Shown piece by piece: positions 16,955 to 26,179 of a stretch of 64,000 bases of DNA. Below the pieces are notes generated by a model. It saw only the letters and a list, made by a program, of their open reading frames with translations. It searched no databases and had not been told where the DNA came from. Numbering within the stretch: position 1 is the stretch's first letter; each line of letters begins with the position of its first letter. This DNA comes from Phytoactinopolyspora mesophila. GTDB lineage: Bacteria > Actinomycetota > Actinomycetes > Jiangellales > Jiangellaceae. Location: positions 62,001 to 126,000 of the forward strand of contig NZ_WLZY01000003.1 in the NCBI RefSeq assembly GCF_010122465.1, in the 5' to 3' direction. The translations under genes and the position numbers were made by a program.

Positions 16955-18505
16955 TTACTCGTACGAGCACACCGATGAGACGTCGGTGAGGGCGTCCTCG
17001 TCTTCGGGTTCGCCGCTGCCCGCGGACTCTTCGTCGTCGGATGCCTCGGCTGTTGTGTCGTCAGCGTCGGTCTGGTCCGGCGCCGGGCTCGGGCCGCTGC
17101 CGGACCCGGCGTCTCCCGGCTGGGTCTCGTCGGTGCCGGCCAGGGAGACGTCGTCGTTGGGGCGGCCCACACCGTCGAGAAGATCAGCGGTCTGCTCCGC
17201 GATGAGCGCGAAATCGGGATCGGCCGGAACAACAAGCGGTGGCACGAGCTGCAAGCTCATCAGTTCCTGGCCGCGTGCATCGAATGCGAGATCGACCAGG
17301 TTGCCGAGGTCCTCGCGGGGAATGTCCGTGGTCACCATGTCCGCCGAGGCGTCGGCCAGCTCGAGGAAGTTCACCAACACGTTTCGGGGATCGGCCTCGT
17401 TCATGAACGCGCCGAGCACGCAGCGCTGCCGGGCCATCCGGTCGTAATCCGACGTGCTCTCGCGAGAACGGGCGTACCAAAGTGCGTGGTAGCCGTCGAG
17501 TTCCTGCACCCCGGTTTCGAGCACCCGGCCCTTGTCCCCGATCGGCAACTCTTCTTCGACGTTGATGGTGATGCCGCCGAGCGCGTCGACGAGGTTGCGG
17601 AAACCCATCAGGTCGACCGCAACGTAGTAGTGCATCTTGATACCGAGTGTTCCTTCGACGGCCTGTTTGACGGCGGTGGGGCCAGGCCCCGACGGACCGT
17701 CGAACAGTTCCGGGTTCGCCTCGCCGTAGGTCCAGCTGGCATTGAGCAGGTACTCCGAGCGGTCGCCGTCGCCGGAGAATCCGTCCGGGAACTCGGCTGC
17801 CGCGGGCGTGCCACTGGGAAAGCGCGCCTTCTCCAGGTTGCGCGGCAGGCTGATCAGTGCGGGCTCGCCAGTCAGAACGTCGACCGAAACCACATGGATG
17901 CTGTCCGGGCGCGTCCCGTCGCGGCCATCCCCGGAGTCCAGGCCGAGCAGCAGGATGTTCAGCCGCCCGTTGCTCGCCGCGGCCACCTCCCCGGAAGGAA
18001 ACATCGAGACCACCATGTCGTGGGCGGCCTCCGCATATCGCGCGGCGACGACGAACGGCGTGGACACGAGCACTGCGACAACCAGCGTCGCTGCCACCAT
18101 GATCAGCCGATGCTTGCGGTTCAGGCCCGGCGGATGGCCGAGCCTCCATGCGTCGATGATGATCAGCACCCAGGCCAGAGCCAGCATGAATGCCAAGATC
18201 TGGAACGACGTCAGCAGCCAAGGACGGACCGCCATCTTGGCGAGATCGTTCATCGATGTGCGCCAGGCGACCAGCAAGACGATGGCGATCACGGCGCCCC
18301 ACGCGTAAAGCGCGACCTTGCCGACCTGCCGATTGCCTTTGACGAGCTGAGCACTGCCCGGTGCCACCACGGACATACCCAGCAGTGTGATGGACCGCCG
18401 GAAACGAGTGGCCTCGGCGCGCTGCTCACGGACCGAGACCCGAGGCCGCCGAGCAGGACGACGTGGATCACGGATCGATCCCCGTGTCCGTGTCGTCGGC
18501 GCCAT
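16955..18505 (-). CDS. LytR-CpsA-Psr (LCP) family protein with multiple membrane segments
   Basis: The 516-aa protein has a basic cytosolic start, four hydrophobic segments within residues 35-165, then an extracytoplasmic LCP domain beginning LNILLLGLDSGDGRDGTRPDSIHVVSVD. Conserved LCP elements include LISLPRN, VDLMGFRNLVDALGGITINV and LWYARSRESTSDYDRMARQR, the arginine-rich pyrophosphate-binding motif. A Glu/Asp/Ser-rich tail follows (about 445-516). LCP enzymes move glycopolymers from undecaprenyl phosphate to peptidoglycan or arabinogalactan. It is divergent from a second LCP gene at 18870. Confidence 0.92.
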   Translation of the reverse strand: MAPTTRTRGSIRDPRRPARRPRVSVREQRAEATRFRRSITLLGMSVVAPGSAQLVKGNRQVGKVALYAWGAVIAIVLLVAWRTSMNDLAKMAVRPWLLTSFQILAFMLALAWVLIIIDAWRLGHPPGLNRKHRLIMVAATLVVAVLVSTPFVVAARYAEAAHDMVVSMFPSGEVAAASNGRLNILLLGLDSGDGRDGTRPDSIHVVSVDVLTGEPALISLPRNLEKARFPSGTPAAAEFPDGFSGDGDRSEYLLNASWTYGEANPELFDGPSGPGPTAVKQAVEGTLGIKMHYYVAVDLMGFRNLVDALGGITINVEEELPIGDKGRVLETGVQELDGYHALWYARSRESTSDYDRMARQRCVLGAFMNEADPRNVLVNFLELADASADMVTTDIPREDLGNLVDLAFDARGQELMSLQLVPPLVVPADPDFALIAEQTADLLDGVGRPNDDVSLAGTDETQPGDAGSGSGPSPAPDQTDADDTTAEASDDEESAGSGEPEDEDALTDVSSVCSYE

Positions 18506-18869
18506 ACCTGTCCCCCAAGGAACGTGTCACACCGACGCCCCCGTAGCGCCAGCATGGCCAGTATCACCACGAAGAGCCGCCGGATTGGCGACGGCACGCC
18601 GAGTGAACTGGCACACCTCCTGTCACATCAGTCACAGGACATCATGACCGGCGGTGTTGGTGATCACGGCTTGACCACTACCGTGACTTGGTGATTACCA
18701 TATCGTCACACGACTCAGCCGCATGGCAGCCGCGGGCGCGGCGTGTCGCTCCCCAGATGCCCGTCGCCGCATCGTCAGTGGGCATGGGCATACCCACTCA
18801 CTCACGTAGCCGGAATTTTGACGGTACGTCTGGAGCATTTCGCCACAAGAAGCAGGTACCGTTCACACC
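18506..18869. promoter_or_regulatory. Divergent promoter region between two LCP genes
   Basis: 364 bp without a credible gene. It must hold both LCP promoters. An inverted repeat (TCCTGT at 18618-18623 with ACAGGA at 18634-18639) and a second loose pair around GTGATCACGG (about 18660) are possible regulator sites. I cannot assign a regulator. Confidence 0.4.
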
Positions 18870-20099
18870 GTGAGCGAGCACCGCAGCCAGGGTGAGCGAG
18901 GCCACGACGCACCGTTGCCGGGTCCCGTCAAGGTGACGACGTACACGTCGGGTAACGTCCCCGGCGTGTCGTACAAGGGTGGCTACGCACATAGCCCACG
19001 CGACGAAGACGAAGCTGCCCCACCGGCCGCCGCGGCGGCTCGCCAGGGCGCACCAGGCGGCACCCGGGTCATGCCCGCTGACCGCGACCATCCGGCGTCG
19101 GCACCGCCGCCCGCCAAGCCCCCACGTAGCCGGAGGTCTGGCGGCCGGCCCAAGAAGCGCCGCTCGGGGTTCGGGCGGTTTCTGCGCTGGTTCCTCGCGA
19201 TCATCCTCGTCATCGCCATCGCGCTGACCGGGCTCATCTGGTTCATCTGGTCACGGATCGAGAAGGTCGACGCGATCCCCGACGACCACGGCTCCGCCCG
19301 CTCCGACGGCCAGGTGTTCCTGGTGGTCGGCTCCGACCGGCGCGACGACCTCGACGAGGAAGAGCAGGCTGAGCTCGGCACCGGAACCGCAGAGGGCGAG
19401 CGCGCCGACACGCTCATGCTGTTGCACCTCCCGAACAGCGGCCGTCCGGCCTTGATCAGCGTGCCGCGCGATTCCGTCGTCGACATCCCTGGGCATGGCT
19501 CCGGCCGGGTCAACGCCGCCTTCGCCTACGGCGGCCCCGCCTTGCTCGTCGAGACGATGGAGGCCAACACCGGTGTAGCTATCGACGACTACGTGCAGAT
19601 CGGCTTTGGCGGTTTCGCGCAGATCGTCGATGCTCTGGGCGGGGTGGAGATGTGCCTCGACGAGGCCATCCAGGACGAGAAGGCGAAGATCGACCTGCCC
19701 GCGGGGTGCCAGGAGCTCGCCGGCACCGACGCGCTTGGATTCGCCCGAGCCCGCTACTTCGATCCGCGAGCCGACCTCGGCCGCGTCGAACGCCAGCAGG
19801 AGCTCATGGCGGCTATCGCCGACGAGGCGCTGTCTCCCGGCACGCTTCTCAACCCGATCGAATTCACGCGCACCGCTTTAGCGGGGGGCAACGCGCTGAT
19901 CCTCGACGAGGGCACCGGCCCGCTGGACATGTACAGGTTCATCCGCGCCATGGGCAGCATCGCTGGCGGCTCCGGCGACACCCTGACCGTCCCGCTCGGC
20001 CGGGTAGGGAACACCGTCGACTGGGATCCGGCCGCCGCCGGTGAGCTCTGGTCGGCGCTGCAAGAAGGCCGGAGCGTGCCCGAGAACCTCCTCGAGTAG
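18870..20099 (+). CDS. LytR-CpsA-Psr (LCP) family protein
   Basis: This 409-aa protein starts at GTG 18870. It has a long disordered cytosolic N-terminus rich in Pro, Ala and Arg, a single membrane anchor near residues 105-130 (FLAIILVIAIALTGLIWFIW), and an extracytoplasmic LCP domain: VFLVVGSDRRDDLDEEEQAE, ADTLMLLHLPN, LISVPRDSVVDIPGHG, VNAAFAYGGPALLVETME, ALGFARARYFDPRADLGRVERQQ. The arginines in the last motif contact the polyprenyl-pyrophosphate donor in known structures. It is the classical single-anchor form, whereas its divergent neighbour has several membrane segments. Both probably attach the polymer made by this locus. Confidence 0.93.
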   Translation: MSEHRSQGERGHDAPLPGPVKVTTYTSGNVPGVSYKGGYAHSPRDEDEAAPPAAAAARQGAPGGTRVMPADRDHPASAPPPAKPPRSRRSGGRPKKRRSGFGRFLRWFLAIILVIAIALTGLIWFIWSRIEKVDAIPDDHGSARSDGQVFLVVGSDRRDDLDEEEQAELGTGTAEGERADTLMLLHLPNSGRPALISVPRDSVVDIPGHGSGRVNAAFAYGGPALLVETMEANTGVAIDDYVQIGFGGFAQIVDALGGVEMCLDEAIQDEKAKIDLPAGCQELAGTDALGFARARYFDPRADLGRVERQQELMAAIADEALSPGTLLNPIEFTRTALAGGNALILDEGTGPLDMYRFIRAMGSIAGGSGDTLTVPLGRVGNTVDWDPAAAGELWSALQEGRSVPENLLE

Positions 20100-20100
20100 G

Positions 20101-20130
20101 CCCTAGATGATCATGTTTGATCATCTAGGG
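20101..20130. terminator. Perfect hairpin between convergent LCP and ugd genes
   Basis: Arms CCCTAGATGATCA (20101-20113) and TGATCATCTAGGG (20118-20130) with a four-base loop lie one base after the LCP stop codon and ten bases from the end of the leftward ugd gene. It can form equally well in either transcript and is a likely bidirectional terminator without a U-tract. Confidence 0.75.
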
Positions 20131-20140
20131 GGAGCGGCGG

Positions 20141-21451
20141 TTAGGGGCGGCCTAGGCCGCGGTAGGTCCATCCAGCAGCACGCCACGCGTGGTCGTCCAG
20201 ACAGTTGCGGCCGTCGAGAACCGTGCGGCTGGCCACGACGTCACCCACCACCGCCGGGTCCAGCTCGCGGAACTCCGGCCACTCGGTCAGGTGAAGAACG
20301 ACGTGCGCTCCCCGGCACGCATCCAGCACAGATTCGGCGTAGGTCAACGTCGGGAAAATCCGGCGCGCGTTGTCCATGGCCCGGGGGTCGTAAACCACCA
20401 CTCCCGCGCCTTTGAGGTGCAGCTGACCGGCGACGGTCAATGCGGGAGAGTCACGGACGTCGTCCGAATTGGGTTTGAACGCAGCGCCAAGAACCGCGAT
20501 GCGCCGTCCGATCACCGAACCTCCGGCCAGATGACGGGTCAGGTCGACGACCCGATCTCGCTGGCGCAGGTTGATGGCATCGACCTCGCCCAGCAATGTG
20601 AGGGCATCGGCCACGCCGAGCTCACCGGCTCGGGCCATGAAGGCCCGTAGGTCCTTGGGCAGGCAACCGCCCCCGAAGCCGACGCCGGCGTTGAGAAACT
20701 TGCGGCCGATACGGTCGTCGTGCCCCATGGCATCGGCGAGCCGGGTCACGTCGGCCCCGGTCACCTCGGCGACTTCGGCGATCGCATTGATGAAGGAGAT
20801 CTTGGTGGCCAGGAACGCGTTGGCGGATACCTTGGCCAGCTCGGAGGTCGCCAGGTCGGTGACCACCACGGGGGCGCCGTCGGCGATCATCGTCGCGTGT
20901 AGTTCACGCAGCACCTTCTCGGCCCGGTCCGAGGCCACCCCGAAGACAAGCCGGTTCGGATGCAGGGTGTCCTCGATGGCCCGGCTCTCCCGGAGAAACT
21001 CCGGATTCCACGCCAGCTCGGCCTCGGCGCCGACGGGCGCCAGCTCTGCCAGCCGTTGCGCCAGCTGTTCGGCGGTACCGACCGGCACCGTCGACTTCCC
21101 GACGACCAGACACGGCCGGGTCAGATGCGGAGCCAGCCGCTCGAGGGCTTCATTGACGTACTTCATGTCGGCACCGAGTCCGTCAGCCAGCTGCGGTGTG
21201 CCCACACAGATGAAATGGACGTCCGCGTCGGCGACGTCAGATATCGAAGTGGTAAACCGCAGCCGGCCGGTGCCGATGTGCTTGGCCACCAGTTCTTCCA
21301 GGCCAGGCTCATAGATTGGCGGAATCCCGGCCGCGAGGCGGGCTATCTTTTCCTCGTCGTTATCGACGCCGACGACGGAGTAGCCCAGCTCAGCCATACA
21401 CGCCGCGTGAACGGCGCCAAGGTAGCCAGTGCCGATGACCGAGATATGCAT
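20141..21451 (-). CDS. ugd: UDP-glucose 6-dehydrogenase
   Basis: The 436-aa enzyme oxidises UDP-glucose to UDP-glucuronate. It has NAD-binding GTGYLG (7-12), K207 in SELAKVSANAFLATKISFIN, and GVGFGGGCLPKD with the catalytic C263, all in the UGDH branch. The ATG at 21451 gives the canonical MHISVIGTGYLG start; the open frame extends further upstream but into the region of the divergent MFS gene. UDP-glucuronate is a plausible precursor for the surface polymer, matching the second dehydrogenase at 7823. Confidence 0.95.
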   Translation of the reverse strand: MHISVIGTGYLGAVHAACMAELGYSVVGVDNDEEKIARLAAGIPPIYEPGLEELVAKHIGTGRLRFTTSISDVADADVHFICVGTPQLADGLGADMKYVNEALERLAPHLTRPCLVVGKSTVPVGTAEQLAQRLAELAPVGAEAELAWNPEFLRESRAIEDTLHPNRLVFGVASDRAEKVLRELHATMIADGAPVVVTDLATSELAKVSANAFLATKISFINAIAEVAEVTGADVTRLADAMGHDDRIGRKFLNAGVGFGGGCLPKDLRAFMARAGELGVADALTLLGEVDAINLRQRDRVVDLTRHLAGGSVIGRRIAVLGAAFKPNSDDVRDSPALTVAGQLHLKGAGVVVYDPRAMDNARRIFPTLTYAESVLDACRGAHVVLHLTEWPEFRELDPAVVGDVVASRTVLDGRNCLDDHAWRAAGWTYRGLGRP

Positions 21452-21598
21452 ACGCACGAGACTAACGGACGCCCGGCGCGGCACCAGCGCGGCAGCTCGC
21501 CCGACGCTCGCGACCGATGCCGGAGCTCGGCAGCCGCTGCGGGACAGCCCGCATGACAGGTTGATCTGCGCCACACAAACGGACACACTCATGCCACC

Positions 21599-22840
21599 AT
21601 GACCGTGCCTGCCGCCTCGTACCGCAGCGTTTTCGCCATCCCCGAGTTCCGTAAGCTCTGGGCGGCGCATGCCCTCTCGGTAGTAGGCGATCAGCTGGCG
21701 CGTGTCGCCATCACGATTCTGGTCTACGAGCGAACACGGTCGGCCGGGCTCGCGGCGATGACCTACGCGCTGACGTACCTTCCGGACTTCATCGGCGGTG
21801 CGGCGCTGGCCGGACTGGCCGACCGGTTTCCCCGGCGCACCGTCATGGTGAGCACAGACCTCGCCCGCGCCGGCCTGGTCGCGCTCATGGCCGTTCCTGC
21901 CGTGCCATTGGCGGTACAGGCCGGGTTGCTCTTTGCGGTGCAACTGCTGGCCGCACCATTCGCCACGTCGAGGCAGGCCATCTTGGCCGACATGCTGCCC
22001 GGTGATCGGTTGACAGTGGGGCTGGGGGCGATATCGATCACCTCCCAGGCGGCATTCGGGGCGGGATTCGCGCTTGGCGCCGTCCTCGTCGCCCAGGTGG
22101 GTGTTGCGGCCGCGCTGCTCATAGACGTGCTCACGTTCCTGATCTCAGCCGCGATCATCCGTTCGGGCATCCGTCTCTACCGGCCCGTAGCGCCCGACGG
22201 AGACGACAGCCGTCCGCCAGGCCATTGGCAGACGGTGCGGGCCGGGTGGTCCGTCGTGGCCCGGAGCGCACGGCTGCGCACGCTGCTGGCGATTGCCTGC
22301 TGCTCAGGCTTCTACGCCGTTCCGGAAGGTCTGGCTGTGCCCTACGCCGAGCAACTGGGCGCGGGAACGGCGGCCGTCGGGTGGTTGCTCGTAGCGAACC
22401 CACTGGGCACGGTGATCGGCATGGCGTTACTCCGCGCCATTCGACCTGATCGCCGGCTCGCATTGCTAGGTCCGATGGCGGTGTGCAGCAGCTTGGTGTT
22501 GCTTCCCACCGGGTGGTCACCCGGCCTCGCCATCACGGTGTCGCTGTGGACACTCAGCGGACTGTTCTCGGCACACGACATCGTCACTCAAGCCACGTAC
22601 GTGCGAAACGCTCCGCCCGAGCGGCGTGGACAGGCAATAGGTGTGGCAATTGCCGCACTCCGCGCAGCCCAAGGGCTAGGGATCGTACTCGGTGGCGTCA
22701 TCGCCCAGCTCGTGAGCCCAGCAGTGACAATCGCGGGCGCGGCCGCGCTCGGCACCGTGGTGACCGCCATCGCGGCGTACAGGTGGACCCGTGCCGTCTC
22801 GTCCCGTCCAGATCCGCCCGGAACGAGACTCACGAGTTGA
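21599..22840 (+). CDS. MFS transporter
   Basis: The 413-aa protein has about twelve membrane segments. Segment one reads LWAAHALSVVGDQLARVAITILVYERT, and LADRFPRRTVMVSTDLARA is the loop 2-3 motif of MFS drug/macrolide-type exporters (MFS_3/Enterobactin-exporter-like). Segment pairs repeat after the central loop near residue 200. It is monocistronic and divergent from ugd. The substrate cannot be inferred. Confidence 0.85.
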   Translation: MTVPAASYRSVFAIPEFRKLWAAHALSVVGDQLARVAITILVYERTRSAGLAAMTYALTYLPDFIGGAALAGLADRFPRRTVMVSTDLARAGLVALMAVPAVPLAVQAGLLFAVQLLAAPFATSRQAILADMLPGDRLTVGLGAISITSQAAFGAGFALGAVLVAQVGVAAALLIDVLTFLISAAIIRSGIRLYRPVAPDGDDSRPPGHWQTVRAGWSVVARSARLRTLLAIACCSGFYAVPEGLAVPYAEQLGAGTAAVGWLLVANPLGTVIGMALLRAIRPDRRLALLGPMAVCSSLVLLPTGWSPGLAITVSLWTLSGLFSAHDIVTQATYVRNAPPERRGQAIGVAIAALRAAQGLGIVLGGVIAQLVSPAVTIAGAAALGTVVTAIAAYRWTRAVSSRPDPPGTRLTS

Positions 22841-22895
22841 CCGAAATCAGCACTACCTGCCCCCCCGGCTCGCCACGACTTCCGTTCAGACATCA

Positions 22896-23215
22896 TTCAG
22901 TCCCAGCTATTCGCACGCATCACGACACTCCTCTCCCTCGCCGTACCACCAACACCGCCACACTTCAGTCCCAGCTATTCGCACGCATCACGACACTCCT
23001 CTCCCTCGCCGTACCACCAACACCACCGCACTTCAGTCCCAGCTATTCGCACGCATCACGACACTCCTCTCCCTCGCCGTACCACCAACACCGCCACACT
23101 TCAGTCCCAGCTATTCGCACGCATCACGACACTCCTCTCCCTCGCCGTACCACCAACACCGCCACACTTCAGTCCCAGCTATTCGCACGCATCACGACAC
23201 TCCTCTCCCTCGCCG
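22896..23215. repeat. 68-bp tandem repeat array
   Basis: Four complete 68-bp units start at 22896, 22964, 23032 and 23100, followed by a 48-bp partial unit from 23168. Each begins TTCAGTCCCAGCTATTCGCA. Units are nearly identical; the third boundary has CACCACCGCAC in place of CACCGCCACAC. The + strand is C/T/A-rich and nearly free of G runs. Since 68 is not a multiple of three, frames shift at each unit, so the long open frames across it are not genes. There are no variable spacers, so it is not CRISPR. It lies between the MFS and diguanylate cyclase genes. Confidence 0.95.
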
Positions 23216-23420
23216 GATCCTGCCGGTTTACAAGCAGCCTGTCGCACTGGACGGAATATAGGTAGATGTCACATTTGCCCGTCCGCTCCTCGGTGCCCGA
23301 ACGCTGCTACATTGGTCGCTCTGGGTCTATTGTCCATAGTCCGCCCTAAAAGCTTGTGCGATCGAGCTCCTAGCGGGTGGCTCGTTTCAGCTTGACCAGG
23401 TGGAGGCAGGTGCACGTGGC
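23216..23420. promoter_or_regulatory. Leader of the diguanylate cyclase gene
   Basis: About 200 bp between the tandem repeats and the diguanylate cyclase start. GGAGG occurs at 23402-23406. No other gene or clear site is visible; the promoter of the cyclase gene should be here. Confidence 0.35.
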
Positions 23421-24770
23421 ATGAGCCGCGCAGGGCGCTGGTGCAAGGGCTGGGCCCTGTGGGGTTTGCCCGTGCCAGTCCGCGTGCTCGTTGTCGTGGT
23501 GAACATCCTGGCGATCACGCTGGCGGTGATCACCGCCTTCTTCGCCCCAGTGGAAAATGTGGACCTCATGCGGTTCGCACTCCTGGCCGGCTGCGCGCTG
23601 GGCGCGATCGAACTGACCCGGCACGTTGAGCGCCGCCGGACATTCGCCCACCGTCCACATGTCGCATATATCGACTCGACAGCTGTCTGGATGGTCGCCG
23701 CGGTGATCGTGCTGCCGCCGGTCTTGGCCTCGATACTGGTCGTCACCATACGAGTGGTCGTCTGGCTACGGGTGAAGGGCCGCAAAGCGGTGCCGTACCG
23801 GTGGATCTACTCCAGCTCCACGGTGTTGTTAGGGGTACAGGCCGCCATTCTGATTCTTGCAGTCGGGCTGCGGTCCTACCCGGGGCTGCCCGGCGGCACG
23901 TTCCTCGTCGGCTTGGCCGATCTCGGCGTGATCATGCTGGCTGCCGCCGCCTCATGGGCGGTGAATTTCCTGCTGATCCTGGCAGCGGTCGCCGCATTCA
24001 ATCCGCAGGCTTCCGTGGCGGACCTGTTCTCGAACTTCAGTGAACAGATCCTCGAGGCCGGTGCGGCCGCGCTGGGCATCCTGGTGGCGATCGTCCTGGT
24101 CGCGAATCCCGTCGCCGTGCCGGTGGTTCTCGTGGTTTTGGCCGCGATGCACCGCGGCCTCCTGGTCAGCCAGTACGAGCACGCAGCGCGGATCGACAGC
24201 AAGACAGGGCTGGCCACCGCGGGCCGATGGCACGACTTCGCGGAGGACATGCTCGCCCGGGCTCGGCATCATCAGACCAGCCTGGGTGTGCTCATCGTCG
24301 ATCTTGACCATTTCAAGTCGATCAACGACACCTATGGGCATCCGTTCGGAGACAAGGCCCTTCGAGCCGTCGCAGACGAACTGCGTAGTGAGGTCCGCGA
24401 GCTCGACGCTTGCGGACGATGGGGCGGCGAGGAATTCGCCGTTGTGCTGCCGGACGTCGGCACCGAGGACAACGTCCACCGCATCGCCGAGCGCATCCGG
24501 CTGCGAATACAGTCCATCTTCCTCGACCCGCCCGCAGGAACCGGAGACGCGGTCAATATCACCGCGTCCGTCGGCGGGGTTTTCCATGAGGCCGACGACA
24601 CCACGTCGATGGACGACCTCATCCTCGCGGCTGATTCCGCCCTGTACGAGGCGAAGAACGACGGCCGGAACACCGTACGGCTGCGATCGGCAACCGTCGA
24701 CGATCCCGGCGTTGCAATCCCGCCCGCTCCGGACGCGGCCAACGCCGCCGACCAGGCGATCTCCGAGTAA
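23421..24770 (+). CDS. Membrane-bound diguanylate cyclase (GGDEF)
   Basis: The protein is 449 aa (GTG 23400 would add seven residues). Residues about 15-235 hold six or seven hydrophobic segments. The C-terminal GGDEF domain starts at DSKTGLATAGRW, with VLIVDLDHFKSINDTYGHPFGD and the active-site loop GGEEF. RELD lies exactly five residues before GGEEF, giving an RxxD inhibitory site, so product inhibition by c-di-GMP is expected. No EAL domain follows. It probably converts GTP to c-di-GMP in response to a membrane-sensed signal. The tail of about 30 residues is Ala/Pro-rich. Confidence 0.93.
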   Translation: MSRAGRWCKGWALWGLPVPVRVLVVVVNILAITLAVITAFFAPVENVDLMRFALLAGCALGAIELTRHVERRRTFAHRPHVAYIDSTAVWMVAAVIVLPPVLASILVVTIRVVVWLRVKGRKAVPYRWIYSSSTVLLGVQAAILILAVGLRSYPGLPGGTFLVGLADLGVIMLAAAASWAVNFLLILAAVAAFNPQASVADLFSNFSEQILEAGAAALGILVAIVLVANPVAVPVVLVVLAAMHRGLLVSQYEHAARIDSKTGLATAGRWHDFAEDMLARARHHQTSLGVLIVDLDHFKSINDTYGHPFGDKALRAVADELRSEVRELDACGRWGGEEFAVVLPDVGTEDNVHRIAERIRLRIQSIFLDPPAGTGDAVNITASVGGVFHEADDTTSMDDLILAADSALYEAKNDGRNTVRLRSATVDDPGVAIPPAPDAANAADQAISE

Positions 24771-24814
24771 GTACCCAGGCGCGTAGGGGCGCGGGTTCTC
24801 AGACGCCACGGGCC

Positions 24815-24863
24815 GCAATGAGGAAGCTTGTGGTGCCCCAGCAACAACAAGCTTCCTTATTGC
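24815..24863. terminator. Inverted repeat between convergent dgc and nagA genes
   Basis: Seventeen-base arms, GCAATGAGGAAGCTTGT (24815-24831) and ACAAGCTTCCTTATTGC (24847-24863), pair at 16 positions plus one possible G-U pair, with a 15-base loop. It lies between convergent genes and is a likely bidirectional terminator. The remaining 130 bp up to nagA show nothing recognisable. Confidence 0.65.
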
Positions 24864-24994
24864 GCCAGCCGGTGACCGTTGACATCCCGATCGTGATGCG
24901 GCGTGCTCGGCACCGGCACACTGGGCCGTGGAGATCCTCGAATCTCCCGCGGATGTCCAGGTGCACGTACAGCGCTGACGTGCGGTTCGCTCGT

Positions 24995-26179
24995 TCACCA
25001 GGTCCGATGCACGAGCCGCCCTTCAACGATCGTGGCTGCCACCCGGCCGTCGTCGTCCAGCATCACGACGTCGGCGTCCTTACCCGGCTCCAACGTGCCC
25101 TTCCGGTCGGCCACCCCGATGGCCTCGGCGGCGTTACGGCTGACCGAGTCCCACGCGGCGTCGAACGGAAGGTCGTTGGCCGCGCAGTAGGTGCGCAAGC
25201 CGACGTCGAGTGTGCTGGTACTCGAACTGATGGTGCCGTCGGCCATCCGCATCGCGCCGTCGCGCACGGTCATCTTCCGGCCCGCGCGAATGTACTCTCC
25301 GTCGGCCAGGCCCGCGGCCTTACCCGCGTCGCTGACCAAGATCACGCCGCGTCGGCCCTTCGCCTGCCGGACGAGGCGCAGCACCGCCGGATCGACGTGG
25401 ATGCCGTCTGCGATCAGCTCGCACGAGATCTGGTCGAGGAGGAGGGCCGCGCCGGCTGCCCCAGGCTCGCGATGGTGCACCCCGCGCATCCCGTTGAATA
25501 CGTGCGTCACCTGCGAGACACCGGCGTCCGCCGCGGCCAGCATGTCCTCGAACGTGGCGTCGGTATGGCCCGCGGAGACGGCCACACCGCGGTCTCGCAA
25601 AGCGGCGACCAGCCCCGCGTTCCCAGGCTGTTCGGGGGCGACGGCCATCAGCCGTACCACACCCGTCGCGAGGAAGGCGTCCAGCTCTTCCCAGTCGGCC
25701 TCGCGGATGTATTGCTGCCGGTGCGCGCCCCGGCGGCGACGGCTGATGTACGGGCCCTCCATATGCGCGCCGAGCACGGTGGCGCCGCCGTCGACCGAGC
25801 CCTGCTGAGCGGCGATGATCTTCAGGACGTGCAGCGTGTCCTCGCGCGAGGCCGTATAGGTGGTCGGGAGGAAAGCCGTCGTTCCATGCCTGGCCAGGAA
25901 GAACGAGACACCGGCCAGCGCGTCCTCGCGGCCCTCCATGATCTCGTGGCCGCCGCCGCCGTGAATGTGGAGGTCGATGAAACCCGGACCGACCCACCTG
26001 CGACCGGCATCCAGCTCCGTCGCGTTCGCGGCCGCATGAGCCGGTACCGGGCCGGAACCGAGCGCCGAGATAACGGTGCCGTCGGTCCGCAACCAGCCGG
26101 TATCGAATGTCTCGGTGGGTGTGACGATGCGCCCGTTGGTCACCAGCAGCGGCGTCCGAGCCGATCCCGCCGTCGTCAT
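24995..26179 (-). CDS. nagA: N-acetylglucosamine-6-phosphate deacetylase
   Basis: This 394-aa amidohydrolase deacetylates GlcNAc-6-phosphate. The metal and substrate motifs are in order: PGFIDLHIHGGGG, LGAHMEGPYIS (metal glutamate), VSAGHTDATF, THVFNGMRGVHHREPG, ELIADGIHV and LVSDAGKA (catalytic aspartate). The first metal site is DLHIH, as in many actinobacterial NagA proteins. ATG 26179 overlaps the stop of the permease gene (ATGA) and is preferred over an upstream extension. It closes an operon with an ABC importer and two Gfo/Idh/MocA oxidoreductases, suggesting an acetylated amino sugar or its derivative as the imported substrate. Confidence 0.93.
   Translation of the reverse strand: MTTAGSARTPLLVTNGRIVTPTETFDTGWLRTDGTVISALGSGPVPAHAAANATELDAGRRWVGPGFIDLHIHGGGGHEIMEGREDALAGVSFFLARHGTTAFLPTTYTASREDTLHVLKIIAAQQGSVDGGATVLGAHMEGPYISRRRRGAHRQQYIREADWEELDAFLATGVVRLMAVAPEQPGNAGLVAALRDRGVAVSAGHTDATFEDMLAAADAGVSQVTHVFNGMRGVHHREPGAAGAALLLDQISCELIADGIHVDPAVLRLVRQAKGRRGVILVSDAGKAAGLADGEYIRAGRKMTVRDGAMRMADGTISSSTSTLDVGLRTYCAANDLPFDAAWDSVSRNAAEAIGVADRKGTLEPGKDADVVMLDDDGRVAATIVEGRLVHRTW

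Noticed and set aside
20141-21943. Long N-terminal extension of UDP-glucose dehydrogenase
   Set aside because: It would run into the divergent MFS gene; the canonical MHISVIGTGYLG start is at 21451.
22896-23215. Possible CRISPR array
   Set aside because: The full 68-bp unit is repeated with no variable spacers, and no cas genes are near.
22483-23265. Two long open frames across the 68-bp tandem array, giving Ser/His/Pro-rich products
   Set aside because: The 68-bp period shifts frame at every unit, the frames lack ribosome binding sites and one begins inside the MFS gene. They result from the low stop-codon content of the repeat.
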